DNA from: an uncultured Erysipelotrichaceae bacterium
Lineage (GTDB): Bacteria > Bacillota_I > Bacilli_A > Erysipelotrichales > Erysipelotrichaceae
Assembly (NCBI GenBank): GCA_947385085.1
Contig: CANDJN010000030.1
Coordinates: 1 to 28,606, forward strand
DNA: 28,606 nt
Direction of reading: 5' to 3'
The notes under the pieces are model-generated. The model was not told the origin of the DNA. It ran no database searches and saw only the letters and a list, made by a program, of their open reading frames with translations. The position numbers were made by a program, and so were the translations under genes. Shown here one piece after another: positions 16,415 to 23,560 of the stretch (positions within the stretch are counted from its first letter, which is position 1; each line of letters starts with the position of its first letter).

Positions 16415-16443
16415 ATAATACCATAGCACCTAATATATGTCAA
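16415..16443 (-). promoter_or_regulatory. Consensus promoter of the tRNA-Ile/Ala operon
   Basis: Minus-strand TTGACA (16438-16443), a 17-base spacer ending in TGG (extended -10) and TATTAT (16415-16420), about 20 bases before the tRNA-Ile 5' end. This is the strongest promoter in the window. Confidence 0.85.
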
Positions 16444-16542
16444 CGACTTTTTTTACTTTTTTCACCTTAATCGACATAACCTTCATGCCTTCACTCATAA
16501 GAGCCGAAACAATGAATTCGATCCGTCAAAGAATCATGCGAT

Positions 16543-17220
16543 TCACAACGTTAGCGCCATCAAATATTCCTCTATACTTTCTGTAAATAGTTGCGCCAGT
16601 TGTTGTTGATAAGAGGACTGTGCCAAGGACTTGCGATCCCCCGCATTAGATAAAAAGCCGCATTCCACCAAGACCCCAGGACGCTCGCTCTCATTCAATA
16701 TGAAATAATCTCCTGTTTTACTTTTCTTTTCAGTCTGTGTCAAATCGTTAAACCGGCGCTGAATGATCTCCGCCAGTTGCTTGCTTGCCTCATCTCCTTT
16801 TCGATAAAAGGCTTGAGCGCCATGAATGGAAACATTGGGATACGTATTCAAATGAATGCTGATAAATAAATCATTGGGCTCCGTATTAATTATTTCCACT
16901 CGCTTTTTCATATCCTCACGCTTGCGGTTTGTCGCCCCATCACTGGCGAGATCATAGCTACCATCACGGGTCATCGTAACATTCGCGCCTGCCTTCTCCA
17001 ATTCTGTACGCAGCTTCAGCGCAATCGCTAAATTGATCTCCTGTTCTTTAAGATCACCGCCACTGGCTCCGTCGTCCTTTCCGCCATGTCCCGGATCTAC
17101 TACGACCGTTACTCCGGATAACGGGAGTGCCTGACTTTTTGTTTCCGCCTGTACCTTCCATACCGCTACCAACGCAAAAATACATAAGCAAGCAATCATC
17201 CAACGACGTCTTTGTTTCAT
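16543..17220 (-). CDS. N-acetylmuramoyl-L-alanine amidase (Amidase_3, CwlD/AmiC-like)
   Basis: Zinc amidase that cleaves the bond between muramic acid and the peptide in peptidoglycan, acting outside the membrane. Residues 1-25 are an N-terminal basic/hydrophobic signal segment (MKQRRRWMIACLCIFALVAV) ending near VQA, a plausible cleavage site. The Amidase_3 domain fills 37-222: H45 (DPGHGG), E59 (LKEQEINLA) and H123 (SIHLN) should bind zinc, and E186 (LVECGFLSN) is the catalytic glutamate. No cell-wall-binding repeats are present, and 225 residues resembles CwlD. I chose ATG 17220, seven bases after AGG, over the adjacent ATG 17223. The gene is downstream of parB but separated from it by a terminator. 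CwlD itself makes cortex muramic lactam in spore formers; I see no spore genes here, so that role is not implied. Confidence 0.9.
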   Translation of the reverse strand: MKQRRRWMIACLCIFALVAVWKVQAETKSQALPLSGVTVVVDPGHGGKDDGASGGDLKEQEINLAIALKLRTELEKAGANVTMTRDGSYDLASDGATNRKREDMKKRVEIINTEPNDLFISIHLNTYPNVSIHGAQAFYRKGDEASKQLAEIIQRRFNDLTQTEKKSKTGDYFILNESERPGVLVECGFLSNAGDRKSLAQSSYQQQLAQLFTESIEEYLMALTL

Positions 17221-17267
17221 CATATCACCTATGCTTATATATATGAAGGAAGCCACTATTTTACGAC

Positions 17268-17292
17268 AAAAAAAGCCGGCATACCGGCCTTT
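17268..17292 (-). terminator. Rho-independent terminator of the rsmG-noc-parA-parB group
   Basis: On the minus strand AAAAGGCCGG, loop TATG and CCGGC are followed by seven T residues, a few bases after the parB stop codon. Confidence 0.85.
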
Positions 17293-17296
17293 TCCG

Positions 17297-18178
17297 TTAC
17301 AATTCTTCTTCCAAACAATCCAGCAGCTCCAAGATCCGATTCAGATCCTGTGTTCCGTGATAAGCGATCGTAATCTGCTTAGCATCAACCTTGACCTTCG
17401 TTTGAAATTTGGACTGTAAGCGATGTTCAATCGGATTCAACGCAGGATCACGCTGCGGCACCGGTTTCTTATCCTTGGGTTCATTGATATTCTTAACCAT
17501 AGTTTCCACAGCCCGCACTGAAAGATGGAGCTGAATTGCTTTCTGTGCCACCTCTTCCATCAAATCCGGATCTTTTAAGCCCAATAATGCGCGTACATGT
17601 CCCATGCTCAACTGCTGTGTAACGACATAATTCTGTACTTTTTTAGGCAGCTTTAACAACCGTAACAAATTGGCGATATGTTCACGAGACTTTCCGACCC
17701 GCTTTGCCAATTCTTCCTGCGTATAGCCAAGCTTTTGAATCAGCTTTTCATATCCTTGCGCTTCTTCAATCGCGTTCAAATTTTCACGCTGAATATTTTC
17801 CAACAGGGCAATCTCCATCATCTGGCGATCATCAAAATCCACAATCATCGCTGGGATAGTCGTTTTCCCTGCCAATTTTGTCGCCCGCAGGCGCCGCTCA
17901 CCGGTAATGAGTTCATACCCGTGAACCGCTTTTTTTACCAAAATCGGAGTAAATACACCGTGCAGCGCAATCGACTCGGCCAACTCATGTAGCTTGTCAT
18001 CATCAAATTGACGGCGCGGCTGATAGGGATTTGGCTTAATCTCATCAACAGGAAGTTCCGCTTTCGATGTATGAAATTCTTCACTTGCGCCCTGTTGAAT
18101 ATCTTCTAATACATCATCAATACTATCGCCGAAAATGGCGCTCAGTCCTTTTCCCAATGCGTTTTCTTTCTTTGCCAT
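17297..18178 (-). CDS. parB: Chromosome partitioning protein ParB (Spo0J type)
   Basis: CTP-dependent DNA clamp that loads at parS sites near oriC and works with ParA and condensin in chromosome segregation. The N-terminus (MAKKENALGKGLSAIFGDS) is the usual ParA-stimulating region. ParB boxes follow: NPYQPRR (50-56), the CTP-binding GERRLRA (93-99) and ENIQRENL (127-134). The helix-turn-helix GKSREHIANLLRLL (162-175) and a C-terminal dimerisation domain (about 243-293) complete it. The arginine at 165 and glycine at 193 match ParB/parS-type rather than Noc-type specificity positions. The length of 293 is normal. A GGAGGG site lies six bases before ATG, and the gap after parA is ten bases. It is the last gene of the group. 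Confidence 0.96.
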   Translation of the reverse strand: MAKKENALGKGLSAIFGDSIDDVLEDIQQGASEEFHTSKAELPVDEIKPNPYQPRRQFDDDKLHELAESIALHGVFTPILVKKAVHGYELITGERRLRATKLAGKTTIPAMIVDFDDRQMMEIALLENIQRENLNAIEEAQGYEKLIQKLGYTQEELAKRVGKSREHIANLLRLLKLPKKVQNYVVTQQLSMGHVRALLGLKDPDLMEEVAQKAIQLHLSVRAVETMVKNINEPKDKKPVPQRDPALNPIEHRLQSKFQTKVKVDAKQITIAYHGTQDLNRILELLDCLEEEL

Positions 18179-18188
18179 TTGCGCCCTC

Positions 18189-18962
18189 CTATCTTCTGCG
18201 ATTATTCTTTACCACTTCATTAGCCAAACCCGCATACGCCTTGGCACCTTCACAGCGAACATCGTATTCGAATATGCTCAGACCGCGGGACGGTGCTTCA
18301 CTTAGCTTAATATTACGCGGTATGTAGCTGCGGTACACCTTATCCTTAAAATGCGTCCGTACTTCCTGTTGTACCTCTACACTTAACTTGGTACGGGCAT
18401 CAAACATTGTCAATACGACTCCTTCGATCACCAGCGAATGATTAAACAGCTGTTGAACAAGACGAATCGTAAGTAATAGCTGCGTTACCCCCTCCAGCGC
18501 ATAATATTCGCACTGTACCGGAATCATCACCGAATCGGCAGCCGTTAATGCGTTGGTATTTAATAAGCCCAAGGAAGGGGGACAGTCAATAATAATAAAA
18601 TCATACTGATTGCGCACCGCATCCAGCTTGTACTTTAACAGCTCCTCCTTGCCGACTTCAAACTTGATCATCTGTAAATCCGCGCCGGCTAGGTTGATGC
18701 TGGAAGGGACAATATCAATCGGAGGTGCCTGTAGCTTGATTCTGACATCCTCAACGCGATAGTCCTCCATGATGAGATTATACACTGATAATTTATTGCC
18801 GTTGACGCTGGCTCCGACTCCTTGGGTCGCATTTCCCTGCGGATCAAAATCCACAAGCAGAACCTTATTGCCGAGATAACCCAGACCGGCTGCCAGATTG
18901 ATCGCCGTCGTCGTCTTACCGACGCCGCCCTTTTGATTCGACACCGCTATGATTTTTCCCAT
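18189..18962 (-). CDS. parA: Chromosome partitioning ATPase ParA (Soj)
   Basis: Deviant Walker-A ATPase that binds nucleoid DNA as an ATP dimer and partners with ParB; in Bacillus, Soj also regulates DnaA. The motif KGGVGKTTT at 11-19 includes the deviant signature lysine; the Walker A' LLVDFDPQGNATQG follows at about 35-48, and the Walker B IIIDCPPSLGLL lies in the middle. The length of 257 matches Soj (about 253). An AAGG site lies eight bases before ATG. It is flanked upstream by a Noc-type and downstream by a Spo0J-type ParB, the standard Bacilli order. Confidence 0.97.
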   Translation of the reverse strand: MGKIIAVSNQKGGVGKTTTAINLAAGLGYLGNKVLLVDFDPQGNATQGVGASVNGNKLSVYNLIMEDYRVEDVRIKLQAPPIDIVPSSINLAGADLQMIKFEVGKEELLKYKLDAVRNQYDFIIIDCPPSLGLLNTNALTAADSVMIPVQCEYYALEGVTQLLLTIRLVQQLFNHSLVIEGVVLTMFDARTKLSVEVQQEVRTHFKDKVYRSYIPRNIKLSEAPSRGLSIFEYDVRCEGAKAYAGLANEVVKNNRRR

Positions 18963-18980
18963 GTCTACAACCTTGCCTTC

Positions 18981-19748
18981 CTATTTCACAAAGCGAATGG
19001 TCACAACGACATCATCTTCGCTTTCTTTTTCCTGCCACTCCATTTCCACCCCGGCGCGTTCCACCATTTTCATTGCCTGATGGATCGTATTCAACGCAAT
19101 TTTCATATTACGCGTTACCCCCTTAAGCATCACGCGCTTTTTCGGTTCCTCTTCCTTGAGCTTATCCGCCTTGATCATCTTTTCCGTCTGTGATACCGAT
19201 AAACCTTTCTTCAAAATCTTATCCAGATAATCTTCCTGCTTGGCTTCATCAGCGCCCAACAAGGCACGGGCATGACGCTCAGAAATCAGCTTTGCGTTTA
19301 CCGCATTTTGAATATTATCATCCAAGTTTAACAAGCGAATCTTATTCGCAATCGAAGACTGCGACTTGCCGATTTTGAGTGCCAGCTGCGATTGATTTAA
19401 ATTGGCATATTTCATAATATCAATATAAGCCTTAGCTTCTTCAATCGCGCTAAGATTTTCGCGCTGAATATTTTCCACCAGCGCCATCTCCGCCATCTGT
19501 AATTCATTGGCATCCATAATTACCACCGGCACATCAACCATGCCATTCAGCTTCAGCGCCCGATAGCGGCGTTCTCCCGCCACAATCTGATAGCCTTCCG
19601 CACATTCTCTTACGGTGATCGGCTGAATCAGACCATTTTCCCGAATCGACTGTGCCAATTCCATCAATGCATCATCATTGAATTCCAGCCGCGGCTGATA
19701 GGGATTGGGTTGAATCTCCTCTATCGACACGATTTTACTTACTTGCAT
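18981..19748 (-). CDS. noc: Nucleoid occlusion protein, ParB-family Noc-type, short N-terminus
   Basis: ParB-fold CTPase expected to bind Noc sites and inhibit division over the nucleoid. The ParB boxes are NPYQPRL (15-21), GERRYRA (58-64) and ENIQRENL (92-99). The helix-turn-helix GKSQSSIANKIRLL (127-140) has Gln130 and Lys136, and Arg158 follows; these equal the Noc-type specificity residues where ParB has Arg, Thr and Gly. The fourth position is Asn141 rather than Lys. Unlike Bacillus Noc (about 283 residues), this 255-residue protein starts almost directly with the ParB domain and lacks the N-terminal amphipathic membrane-targeting helix. GGAGG lies six bases before ATG 19748, supporting this start. 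Position between rsmG and parA is the canonical noc locus. Confidence 0.85.
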   Translation of the reverse strand: MQVSKIVSIEEIQPNPYQPRLEFNDDALMELAQSIRENGLIQPITVRECAEGYQIVAGERRYRALKLNGMVDVPVVIMDANELQMAEMALVENIQRENLSAIEEAKAYIDIMKYANLNQSQLALKIGKSQSSIANKIRLLNLDDNIQNAVNAKLISERHARALLGADEAKQEDYLDKILKKGLSVSQTEKMIKADKLKEEEPKKRVMLKGVTRNMKIALNTIHQAMKMVERAGVEMEWQEKESEDDVVVTIRFVK

Positions 19749-19760
19749 AAGCTTCCTCCT

Positions 19761-20465
19761 CTATAACGGATGTTTCTTGATTTGGACAAAGGGACGCGGA
19801 TATTGCTTGGGCGTTGCTTTGACCTTTTCATATACCAAATTAATGCGCTTTGAGCCATCGCTCAGCTCTCGTTCATACGCACGCACAAATTGTGCCCCCA
19901 GCGTCTTCACGGCGTGCTCTCCCTGTTGTTTCTCCACAAGCGCATTCGCTCCCTTCATCGCAATCCATTTCCCCTTTTTGCGAACCAAAGGAAGACATAA
20001 TTCACCAAGCATCGGCAGATTGGCAACCGCCCGTGCCATTACAAAATCAAAGACTTCCCGATGCGTTTTCGCATAATCCTCGGCGCGTTCATTCACAAGC
20101 TCAACAGAAATATCCAATTCCTTGCATAAGGCACTCAAAAAGGTAATGCGCTTGCCCAGCGGCTCGATGATCACGATCTCTAAATCAGGATACATAATCT
20201 TTAAGGGAATTGCCGGAAAGCCGGCCCCCGACCCGACATCACATACCCTGCCGAATAGTTTACAATCCCACGCGGGCAACAGCGAATCCAAAAAATGCTT
20301 CTCATAGATCGCATCCACATCACTGATGGCGGTTAAATTCATCCGCTGATTCCACTCTGTTAACAAATCGGCATAACAGGCAAATTGCGCCGCCTGTCGA
20401 TCAGTAATTCTTATACCGTTTATTTCGCATATTTTCGCAAAATCCCCGCGTTGAAATACCGCCAT
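19761..20465 (-). CDS. rsmG: 16S rRNA (guanine-527-N7)-methyltransferase RsmG (GidB)
   Basis: SAM-dependent methyltransferase that modifies G527 of 16S rRNA. Residues 40-50 carry QRMNLTAISD and 55-62 carry the EKHFLDSL motif, both family hallmarks. The SAM-binding loop VCDVGSGAGFPAIPLK is at about 74-89 and the MARAVANLPMLGELCLPL segment follows. The start at 20465 is preceded by GAGG six bases upstream; the longer frame to 20522 lacks a ribosome site and would read through a leader hairpin. The length of 234 is normal. It heads the rsmG-noc-parA-parB group. mnmG, its usual upstream partner, is absent here. It has its own promoter and a long structured leader. Confidence 0.95.
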   Translation of the reverse strand: MAVFQRGDFAKICEINGIRITDRQAAQFACYADLLTEWNQRMNLTAISDVDAIYEKHFLDSLLPAWDCKLFGRVCDVGSGAGFPAIPLKIMYPDLEIVIIEPLGKRITFLSALCKELDISVELVNERAEDYAKTHREVFDFVMARAVANLPMLGELCLPLVRKKGKWIAMKGANALVEKQQGEHAVKTLGAQFVRAYERELSDGSKRINLVYEKVKATPKQYPRPFVQIKKHPL

Positions 20466-20508
20466 GAAACGCCTCGCCTTCCTTTTTAACAAGCTGTATG
20501 AAATGTCA

Positions 20509-20542
20509 CAGAGTGCATGCAAGTTCCAATATCTGCACTCTG
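20509..20542 (-). repeat. Inverted repeat in the rsmG leader
   Basis: CAGAGTGCA (20509-20517) and TGCACTCTG (20534-20542) are perfect inverted copies separated by 16 bases. They fall between the predicted transcript start (about 20551) and the ribosome site, so they would form a leader hairpin or a DNA operator. Confidence 0.6.
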
Positions 20543-20557
20543 GCGCTACAGTATACT

Positions 20558-20586
20558 ATTATAACGGATTTGGTGGGAAATGAAAA
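20558..20586 (-). promoter_or_regulatory. Promoter of the rsmG-noc-parA-parB group
   Basis: Minus-strand TTTTCA (20581-20586), 17-base spacer and consensus TATAAT (20558-20563). The predicted leader is about 86 bases. Confidence 0.65.
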
Positions 20587-20609
20587 GGAATAATCGGGAA
20601 ATAACCGCC

Positions 20610-20638
20610 AAAAAATCATCACAACATAATTGTGATGA
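20610..20638 (-). terminator. Rho-independent terminator of the LytTR gene
   Basis: On the minus strand TCATCACAA and TTGTGATGA form a perfect nine-base-pair stem with a five-base loop followed by six T residues, about 40 bases after the LytTR stop. Confidence 0.88.
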
Positions 20639-20678
20639 AACGTATCATTCTTATCCTATTCGCTTGCTTTACTTATCC

Positions 20679-21404
20679 TTATTTCACCGGTGAAGCATCA
20701 CTTTCATTTTGGGTTTCGTTGGATAGCTCTTTTATGTAGCCGGAAAACCAATCATTTACAGCGATTCTGCGAGCTCGGGCAATCGGTAACTGAATATTAT
20801 GTGTTAATGTGATTTCATCTCCACTGCGGGCAATGACATGATCGGCATTGATGAGATAGCCGGAATGTATGCGTACAAAGTCAAAGCGTTCAAAATAGGC
20901 TTCCGCCTGCGCCATCGTCTGACGTTCCTTAAACTCACCGCGCAGCGTATGAAATATCAGATTCTTATCACGTTTTTCAATATACAGGATATCCTGCATC
21001 CGCAGGGCAATGCGTACATTATGATAGGAAAAAACATATTCCTTATAGGCTTGAAGCAATGATTGAATCGAAGCATTCAAACGAATCATTTCCTCTTTGA
21101 TGTGATGGCGGTTCAAATAAAGAATGCGCGGATCTTTACACGTTGTGACATCGCTGTCCTCGTTTAAGCAAAAGATGACAATACGATTGGGATAACGGTC
21201 GATCAATGATGCAAAGACACGGGGAGTATGAAACAGCTCATTCAAAAACAAAATATCACACGGCTGTTTTTCATCCGCTTTCGCAAAGGTGGAGATCTTA
21301 GTATAGTGCGCAAAGGTCCATTCCCATTCATTGAGACTTTTCGCTATGGCAAAGATCAAATCCTTGGCACATGGCTCTGTTTCCAGCACTGCCAGTCTTA
21401 GCAT
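20679..21404 (-). CDS. Orphan LytTR-family transcription regulator with degenerate receiver
   Basis: 241 residues. The C-terminal LytTR DNA-binding domain (about 123-222) is clear: DILYIEKRDKNLIFHT, FVRIHSGYLINADHV and LPIARARR. The N-terminal 115 residues have receiver-like beta/alpha spacing, but where a receiver has its phosphoacceptor Asp the sequence reads CDILFLNE, with Asn55. The acidic pair near the start is ETE at residues 8-10. It is therefore probably a pseudo-receiver that does not use ordinary phosphotransfer. I start at 21404: GGAGG lies seven bases upstream. No histidine kinase or other gene shares the transcript; the gene has its own promoter and terminator. LytTR regulators usually control surface, bacteriocin or autolysis genes; the target here is unknown, though oppD lies just upstream. 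Confidence 0.85.
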   Translation of the reverse strand: MLRLAVLETEPCAKDLIFAIAKSLNEWEWTFAHYTKISTFAKADEKQPCDILFLNELFHTPRVFASLIDRYPNRIVIFCLNEDSDVTTCKDPRILYLNRHHIKEEMIRLNASIQSLLQAYKEYVFSYHNVRIALRMQDILYIEKRDKNLIFHTLRGEFKERQTMAQAEAYFERFDFVRIHSGYLINADHVIARSGDEITLTHNIQLPIARARRIAVNDWFSGYIKELSNETQNESDASPVK

Positions 21405-21426
21405 TCTCGCACCTCCATACCCCATC

Positions 21427-21470
21427 AAAAAAAGCTTATTGATGCCTTGTCTACATTATAAGCCTTTTTT
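21427..21470 (-). terminator. Terminator of the opp operon, overlapping the LytTR promoter
   Basis: On the minus strand AAAAAAG-G-CTTAT and ATAAG-CTTTTTT pair into a stem with a one-base bulge and an 18-base loop, ending in seven T residues. It lies about 76 bases after the oppD stop. The large loop makes it weaker than the others. Confidence 0.55.
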
Positions 21471-21483
21471 ACCAAATTGAAAA
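21455..21483 (-). promoter_or_regulatory. Promoter of the LytTR gene
   Basis: Minus-strand TTTTCA (21478-21483), 17-base spacer and TATAAT (21455-21460). It has the same -35, spacer length and -10 as the rsmG promoter, and sits inside the opp terminator hairpin. Confidence 0.65.
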
Positions 21484-21546
21484 CAGTGTATTTCTTTGTC
21501 GTATGATGAAAAATGAATGCTTTTTCAATGAGTGATTTCCCCCTCA

Positions 21547-22557
21547 TCACTCATTTTGCATTCGCTCCTTACGCGCTTTGGGACAGTCCTTATGATGAAG
21601 CCAACAGGCGGATTTGTGCCCCTGCATGAGCGCATACATGGGCGGCTGTTTATGATGGCATATTTTCATGCCGTGGATACAGCGTTCCGCAAAGGCACAG
21701 CCCTTAGGCGGCGCAAGTAAATCCGGAGGACTTCCGATAATGGAATTAAGCCGCTGAGTTTTCTTCGTATCATGCTTGGGCAGACTGTTTAACAATGCGA
21801 TCGTGTAGGGATGTGCGGCTTTGTAAAAGATTTCTTCAACGCTGCCGGTTTCAACGATCTTGCCCGCATACATGACGGCGATGCGATCTGCCAGCTTCGC
21901 AACCACGCCCAAGTCATGCGTAATCAAAATGATGGCCGTATGCAGCTGTTTGCGCAGCTCTCCCAACAGATCAATAATCTGCGCCTGTATCGTTACATCC
22001 AGCGCGGTGGTCGGCTCATCTGCGATTAATAGCTTAGGCTGGCAGCACATCGCCATAGCGATCATCACACGCTGACGCATACCGCCGGAGAATTCATGCG
22101 GATATTGATGGATGCGTTCCTGCGCATCGGGAATCTGAACCTTTTCCAGTATTTCAATCGCCTGCTTGCGGGCTGCTTTCTGATCCAGCCTCTGATGATG
22201 CACAATAGCTTCGACAATCTGTTTGCCGATCGCCATCGTAGGATTTAATGAAGTCATCGGGTCCTGAAAAATCATCGCAACCTCTTTCCCGCGAATTTTC
22301 ATCATCTGTGCTTCATCCGCCGCAATGATGTCTTTTCCATTTAAAATAACCTTTCCCGATACAATTCGTGCGGGCGGCATCGGATTCAATTTCATAATCG
22401 TTTGCGCCGTTACACTCTTGCCGCAGCCCGATTCACCGACAATCGCCAGTACCTCGCCTTCTTCTACACGGAAAGAAACCCCGCGCACCGCCTGTACCTC
22501 TCCAGCGTATGTATCAAAAGAAACATATAAATCTTCTATTGTCAGCACATTGGTCAT
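21547..22557 (-). CDS. oppD: Oligopeptide ABC transporter ATP-binding protein OppD
   Basis: Cytoplasmic ATPase that powers peptide import. It has Walker A GESGCGKS (41-48), Q-loop Q98 (IFQDPMTSLNP), signature FSGGMRQR (156-163), Walker B LLIADE with catalytic E181 and switch H214 (THDLG). The C-terminal oligopeptide extension carries C287, C293, C300 and C318, in an arrangement like the cysteines that bind a 4Fe-4S cluster in related Dpp/Opp ATPases. At 336 residues it is typical of OppD. It begins two bases after oppC. No oppF follows: transcription seems to end about 80 bases downstream. Confidence 0.95.
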   Translation of the reverse strand: MTNVLTIEDLYVSFDTYAGEVQAVRGVSFRVEEGEVLAIVGESGCGKSVTAQTIMKLNPMPPARIVSGKVILNGKDIIAADEAQMMKIRGKEVAMIFQDPMTSLNPTMAIGKQIVEAIVHHQRLDQKAARKQAIEILEKVQIPDAQERIHQYPHEFSGGMRQRVMIAMAMCCQPKLLIADEPTTALDVTIQAQIIDLLGELRKQLHTAIILITHDLGVVAKLADRIAVMYAGKIVETGSVEEIFYKAAHPYTIALLNSLPKHDTKKTQRLNSIIGSPPDLLAPPKGCAFAERCIHGMKICHHKQPPMYALMQGHKSACWLHHKDCPKARKERMQNE

Positions 22558-22559
22558 AA

Positions 22560-23555
22560 CTACCTCCGCAATCTGGGATCAAACGCATCACGCAGCTTAT
22601 CACCCAGTAAATGAAAGCTCAGCATCGTAAGACTGATAAAAAATGCCGGTAATAACAGCTGATACGCATACCGTTGAAAATTCACAATACCATCGTTAAC
22701 CAGCGTTCCCCAAGATGCCATAGGAATCGGTACACCCAATCCGATAAATGATAAATACGCTTCGGTAAAGATCGCACCGGGAATCGCCAAGGTTAAATTC
22801 ACAATAATCAACGAAAGAAGATTCGGTATCAGATGCTTGATCAATATCCGTGTGGCAGAAGCGCCCATCGTCTGTGCATAAATCACATACTCCTGTTCTC
22901 TTAACAATAGAATCTGACCACGTACCAGCCGTGCCATGTCACACCAGCCCACCGTCGCATATGCGATGATGATCGTAGTGATGCCACGTTTCATTATCGT
23001 CATAAGCAAAACGATGATTAACAAATAAGGAATGCCGCTGATCACCTCTACGATGCGCATCATGATATTATCCAGCCAACCGCCAAAATATCCGGAAATG
23101 CCACCGTATAAGATTCCCATTAAGCCATTGATGATGACTGCCATAAAGGCAATAGATAAAGAGATGCGCCCGCCTTCCCAAATTCTCACAAACAGATCGC
23201 GTCCCAGGGAATCCGTCCCAAACAGGTGAAGATGTCCGTCAGGCGCAGTATAAAGCATTCCGGCATTAACATGGTCCAAATGCTGTTCCTTGAAGGAATA
23301 CGAAGAAAGCATCGGCATCAAGATCGAACAAAGAATCATTACCAGCAGGATCACAATGAAAGTCATAGCCAGCTTATCATGATAAAGATATTCCATTGCC
23401 CCTTGAAAATAACCGACACTGCGCCGATGGATCGCTTCACCGCCGTTTGGCTTAACGCCGACATGGGTAAACTCGTCTGCACTGACTTCACAATCACAGT
23501 CATACACCATTTCATTTTCTTTGGATATGACATATTGTTTTTGCTTATCTGTCAT
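22560..23555 (-). CDS. oppC: Oligopeptide ABC transporter permease OppC
   Basis: Inner-membrane permease of the BPD_transp_1 family. A cytoplasmic N-terminal extension of about 60 residues precedes the first helix (MTFIVILLVMILCSILMPML). The OppC N-terminal segment has HLFGTDSLGRDLF, and the ATPase-contacting EAA loop is YAQTMGASATRILIKHLIPN. The C-terminus keeps the family motif YLSFIGLGVPIPMASWGTL. I start at ATG 23555: GGAG lies eight bases before it, inside the end of oppB, and ATG 23561 or GTG 23564 are too close to it. The gap to oppB is five bases. The extended N-terminus contains CDCEV and could interact with other parts; that is untested. Confidence 0.93.
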   Translation of the reverse strand: MTDKQKQYVISKENEMVYDCDCEVSADEFTHVGVKPNGGEAIHRRSVGYFQGAMEYLYHDKLAMTFIVILLVMILCSILMPMLSSYSFKEQHLDHVNAGMLYTAPDGHLHLFGTDSLGRDLFVRIWEGGRISLSIAFMAVIINGLMGILYGGISGYFGGWLDNIMMRIVEVISGIPYLLIIVLLMTIMKRGITTIIIAYATVGWCDMARLVRGQILLLREQEYVIYAQTMGASATRILIKHLIPNLLSLIIVNLTLAIPGAIFTEAYLSFIGLGVPIPMASWGTLVNDGIVNFQRYAYQLLLPAFFISLTMLSFHLLGDKLRDAFDPRLRR

Positions 23556-23560
23556 ACCCA

